Source: Prevotellaceae bacterium (GTDB taxonomy: Bacteria; Bacteroidota; Bacteroidia; Bacteroidales; UBA932). Taken from it: DNA of 7,553 nt. The stretch covers positions 1-7,553 of the forward strand of contig JAIRYH010000093.1 in NCBI GenBank assembly GCA_031267855.1, written 5' to 3'. The position numbers and the translations under genes were made by a program. Positions 6,296 through 7,553 of the stretch are shown here, in pieces. The notes under the pieces were generated by a model. It was not told the DNA's origin. It saw only the letters and a program-made list of their open reading frames with translations, and did no database searches. Position 1 is the stretch's first letter, and the number at the start of each line of letters is the position of its first letter.

Positions 6296-7033
6296 TTATT
6301 TGCCATCGCCTTGCACGCGATGATGGAGGATGCGTAATTTTTCCATGGCAATGTGCTGCCGCGCCGGCACGGTGTCGTGCCCAACGTGCAGCCAGTAGCC
6401 TTCCAGGGCGTAGACGGCGGTATCCTGGACGGAAAACGACAGGGTGTAGGTCTGCGCACTGTTGGACTTGACGAACGGAATCGTTTTCCGGCTGATCGTG
6501 TCGTGCGGCAGGCTGTCGCTACCCGCCAAAAAGTAGCCGGTCATCGAAGGCTGCTGCGTAGAATCATTGTCGAACAGCGTAACAACGGCTTTCAGGGTAT
6601 AGTCGCCGGGCGCTTTCACCGGCAGGAAAAAGAATTTTTTGCGTGGCGCCTGCAGGCTGTCCATTGCCGTTTGCGCCGTCCCGCGCCAGAGGTTCTGCGC
6701 CATTTCCTGCGCTTCCATCATATTTTCGAGGCTGTCAATATCGCCCTGAATGCGGCCCCTGATTTTATCGAACAGGTCTTTCATTTTTTTCGGATGCATC
6801 GCGTAGTAGCGCATCGTGGCGTTGAACTGCTCCTGCGAAACGCGATGCTTCTCAAAGAGCGACAGGGTAAGCGATGCGGAATCCCGCCGGGACGACGGCA
6901 GCTCGCCGGGCAGGCTTTGATACAAATAAAAATCTGTGAGCAACGCTGCGGTCTTTTGCTCGGACAGCCGGCTGCATGCCGCCGGTAAAAAGGCGGACAG
7001 GAGCAATAAAAAAATGTATATCCCGGATTTCAT
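6296..7033 (-). CDS. Probable lipoprotein, DUF4296-like
   Basis: From ATG at 7031-7033 the product is 245 residues. A lipoprotein signal peptide spans residues 1-19: Lys2 near the N terminus, a hydrophobic run IYIFLLLLSAFLP, then LPAAC with Cys20 as the lipidated residue. Proline at -3 is unusual for a lipobox. The segment after it (about 24-95), with LLTDFYLYQSL, LFEKHRVSQEQFNATMRYYAMHP and KDLFDKI, resembles the DUF4296 domain found in Bacteroidetes lipoproteins. The rest (about 130-235) looks beta-rich and matches nothing I recognise. Function is unknown; the protein should be anchored in the cell envelope, facing the periplasm. A TTG five codons upstream is rejected as start because it lies within the promoter element. 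The gene heads a minus-strand cluster with the amidohydrolase and radical SAM genes, though the 78-bp gap leaves co-transcription uncertain. Confidence 0.82.
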   Translation of the reverse strand: MKSGIYIFLLLLSAFLPAACSRLSEQKTAALLTDFYLYQSLPGELPSSRRDSASLTLSLFEKHRVSQEQFNATMRYYAMHPKKMKDLFDKIRGRIQGDIDSLENMMEAQEMAQNLWRGTAQTAMDSLQAPRKKFFFLPVKAPGDYTLKAVVTLFDNDSTQQPSMTGYFLAGSDSLPHDTISRKTIPFVKSNSAQTYTLSFSVQDTAVYALEGYWLHVGHDTVPARQHIAMEKLRILHHRVQGDGK

Positions 7034-7037
7034 ATTG

Positions 7038-7045
7038 CAAAGATA
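7038..7045 (-). promoter_or_regulatory. Bacteroidetes -7 promoter element for the lipoprotein gene
   Basis: The minus strand reads TATCTTTG, a full match to TAnnTTTG, ending only 4 bp before the lipoprotein ATG (7033). Initiation at the usual 4-7 bp from the element would place the first mRNA base at or within a few bases of the start codon. No clear TTTG -33 box is present at the expected distance; that region is AT-rich. Confidence 0.6.
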
Positions 7046-7282
7046 CAATTTTTAATTTTTAGCAGTTACCCCAGCGCCGGCAGCAGAGGCCGCCAATAAG
7101 TGCAACCGGATAAATAAATCCGCAATTAAGTTTGCAGATAAAAAATATTGTTCTATATCTGCGCCGCTAATATGTGTCTTTGACGTATTGAAAAAGATAT
7201 ATTAAAAGATATATCGCTTTAACTTTTATTCTGCGAGAAAGTCGAAATCAGGAAAATTTCAAATCAGCTTGAGTATAAGTAA
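7046..7282. repeat. Non-coding AT-rich region with three inverted repeats
   Basis: No credible gene is seen. Three hairpin-forming inverted repeats lie in a row: CGGAT/ATCCG (7107-7111, 7118-7122), GCAGATA/TATCTGC (7134-7140, 7156-7162) and GATATAT/ATATATC (7196-7202, 7209-7215). The last also contains a direct repeat of AAAAGATATAT (7192-7202 and 7204-7214). None is followed by a clean T-run on either strand. The stretch 7246-7282 may be a decayed first unit of the tandem array that follows, since it retains TTTCAA and AAGGGAA in similar order. Confidence 0.55.
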
Positions 7283-7390
7283 GGGAATTGTTGGCCTGCA
7301 AAAGCCGCTTTTCAGCCCGCGGGAGGGAATTATTCATGAACAAAAGCCGTTTTTCAGCCTGCGGAACGAATTATTGGCACAGCAGGGCAC

Positions 7391-7404
7391 ACTATATATA
7401 TAGT
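7391..7404. repeat. Perfect 14-bp AT palindrome within the array
   Basis: ACTATATATATAGT is its own reverse complement. It lies inside the diverged 85-bp segment of the tandem array, is followed by a C-run (7407-7412), and is the same length as the palindromes of the neighbouring units. Its function is unknown; it could extrude as a cruciform or bind a dimeric protein. Confidence 0.5.
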
Positions 7405-7419
7405 ATCCCCCCGGAACAT

Positions 7420-7446
7420 AAAAAAACAGCCGGCCGGCAAACCGGC
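7420..7446 (-). terminator. Candidate intrinsic terminator on the minus strand inside the array
   Basis: Read on the minus strand, GCCGG (7446-7442) can pair with CCGGC at 7437-7433 (TTTG loop) or at 7433-7429, and seven T residues follow (7426-7420). This is the layout of a rho-independent terminator for a transcript entering from the right of the window. No gene ending here is visible, so it could serve a gene beyond the right edge or a transcript of the array. Confidence 0.5.
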
Positions 7447-7553
7447 GAAAGGGGATTGTCAGCTGACAAAAGGCATCTTTCAACCTGCGGGAGGCAATTG
7501 TCACCTGACAAAAGCCATTTTCAACCTGAAAAAGGCAATTGTCAGCTGACAAA

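Larger units (their letters stand above)
7283..7553. repeat. Imperfect 41-42-bp tandem repeat array with a palindrome in each unit (continues past window)
   Basis: Units begin at the TTG/TTA of a palindrome at 7288, 7330, 7371, 7456, 7498 and 7539, so spacings are 42, 41, 85 (about two periods), 42 and 41. A consensus unit has three blocks: a 14-bp palindrome (best form TTGTCAGCTGACAA, at 7456-7469 and 7539-7552), then AAAAGCCATTTTCA, then GCCTGCGGGAGGCAA. The first unit has CCCGCGGG and AAAAGCCGCTTTT, also dyad-symmetric. The 85-bp segment from 7371 is diverged and contains a different palindrome and a hairpin. A minus-strand frame is open through 7552-7334 and reads as repeats such as RRLKDAFCQLTI, but the 41-bp units shift the frame and stop codons interrupt it, so I treat the array as non-coding. 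Confidence 0.8.

Noticed and set aside
6253..6459. Minus-strand ORF of 68 codons between the amidohydrolase and the lipoprotein
   Set aside because: It overlaps the lipoprotein gene almost fully in another frame and is rich in proline, threonine and arginine, as expected of a shadow frame.
7034..7048. TTG start for the lipoprotein giving MYLCN-MKSG
   Set aside because: These codons lie inside the -7 promoter element, and ATG at 7033 gives a proper signal peptide.
7173..7181. TGTCTTTG as a plus-strand promoter
   Set aside because: It misses the invariant A of TAnnTTTG, and no gene or RNA follows on the plus strand.
7283..7553. CRISPR array
   Set aside because: The sequence between the palindromes is itself conserved from unit to unit, so there are no unique spacers, and no cas genes are present.

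Overview
The window looks like chromosomal DNA of a Bacteroidota bacterium, most likely order Bacteroidales. The signs are: the gene order trigger factor, clpP, clpX; two candidate promoters with the Bacteroidetes -7 element TAnnTTTG; no recognisable Shine-Dalgarno sequences; tRNA genes without an encoded CCA; and a lipoprotein resembling the Bacteroidetes DUF4296 family. The species cannot be named from this sequence.

Positions 1-475 appear to be the right-hand end of an integrated element (prophage or integrative element). They hold the C-terminal part of a D12-type DNA adenine methylase and the first few codons of what may be a second methyltransferase. The element ends at a 3' fragment of tRNA-Arg(TCT) at 476-522 that has no 5' half. 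This is the scar left by tRNA-targeted integration. The native tRNA terminator (528-566) follows, and then the chromosome resumes.

Positions 646-4029 are a protein quality-control block on the minus strand, in transcription order tRNA-Leu(TAG), tig, clpP, clpX. It encodes a ribosome-bound chaperone and both parts of the ClpXP protease. Gaps are 60 bp (tRNA to tig) and 7 bp (tig to clpP), and clpP and clpX overlap by 17 bp. The only good promoter-like site is upstream of the tRNA, so tRNA and protein genes are probably co-transcribed.

Positions 4255-7045 are a second minus-strand cluster, in transcription order a lipoprotein, an amidohydrolase of the TrzN/AtzA/SAH-deaminase type, and a radical SAM enzyme of unknown substrate. 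The two enzyme genes overlap by 23 bp. The lipoprotein has a TATCTTTG promoter element so close to its ATG that the mRNA may be leaderless.

Positions 7046-7553 contain no convincing gene. They hold several AT-rich inverted repeats and, from about 7283 to the window end, an imperfect tandem array with a period of 41-42 bp. Each unit carries a palindrome (TTGTCAGCTGACAA in the best copies) whose centre varies between copies while dyad symmetry is largely kept. A minus-strand terminator-like hairpin lies inside the array. I see no clear evidence of a wholly new multi-gene system. The array, the tRNA junction and the amidohydrolase/radical SAM pair are the parts most worth a second look.
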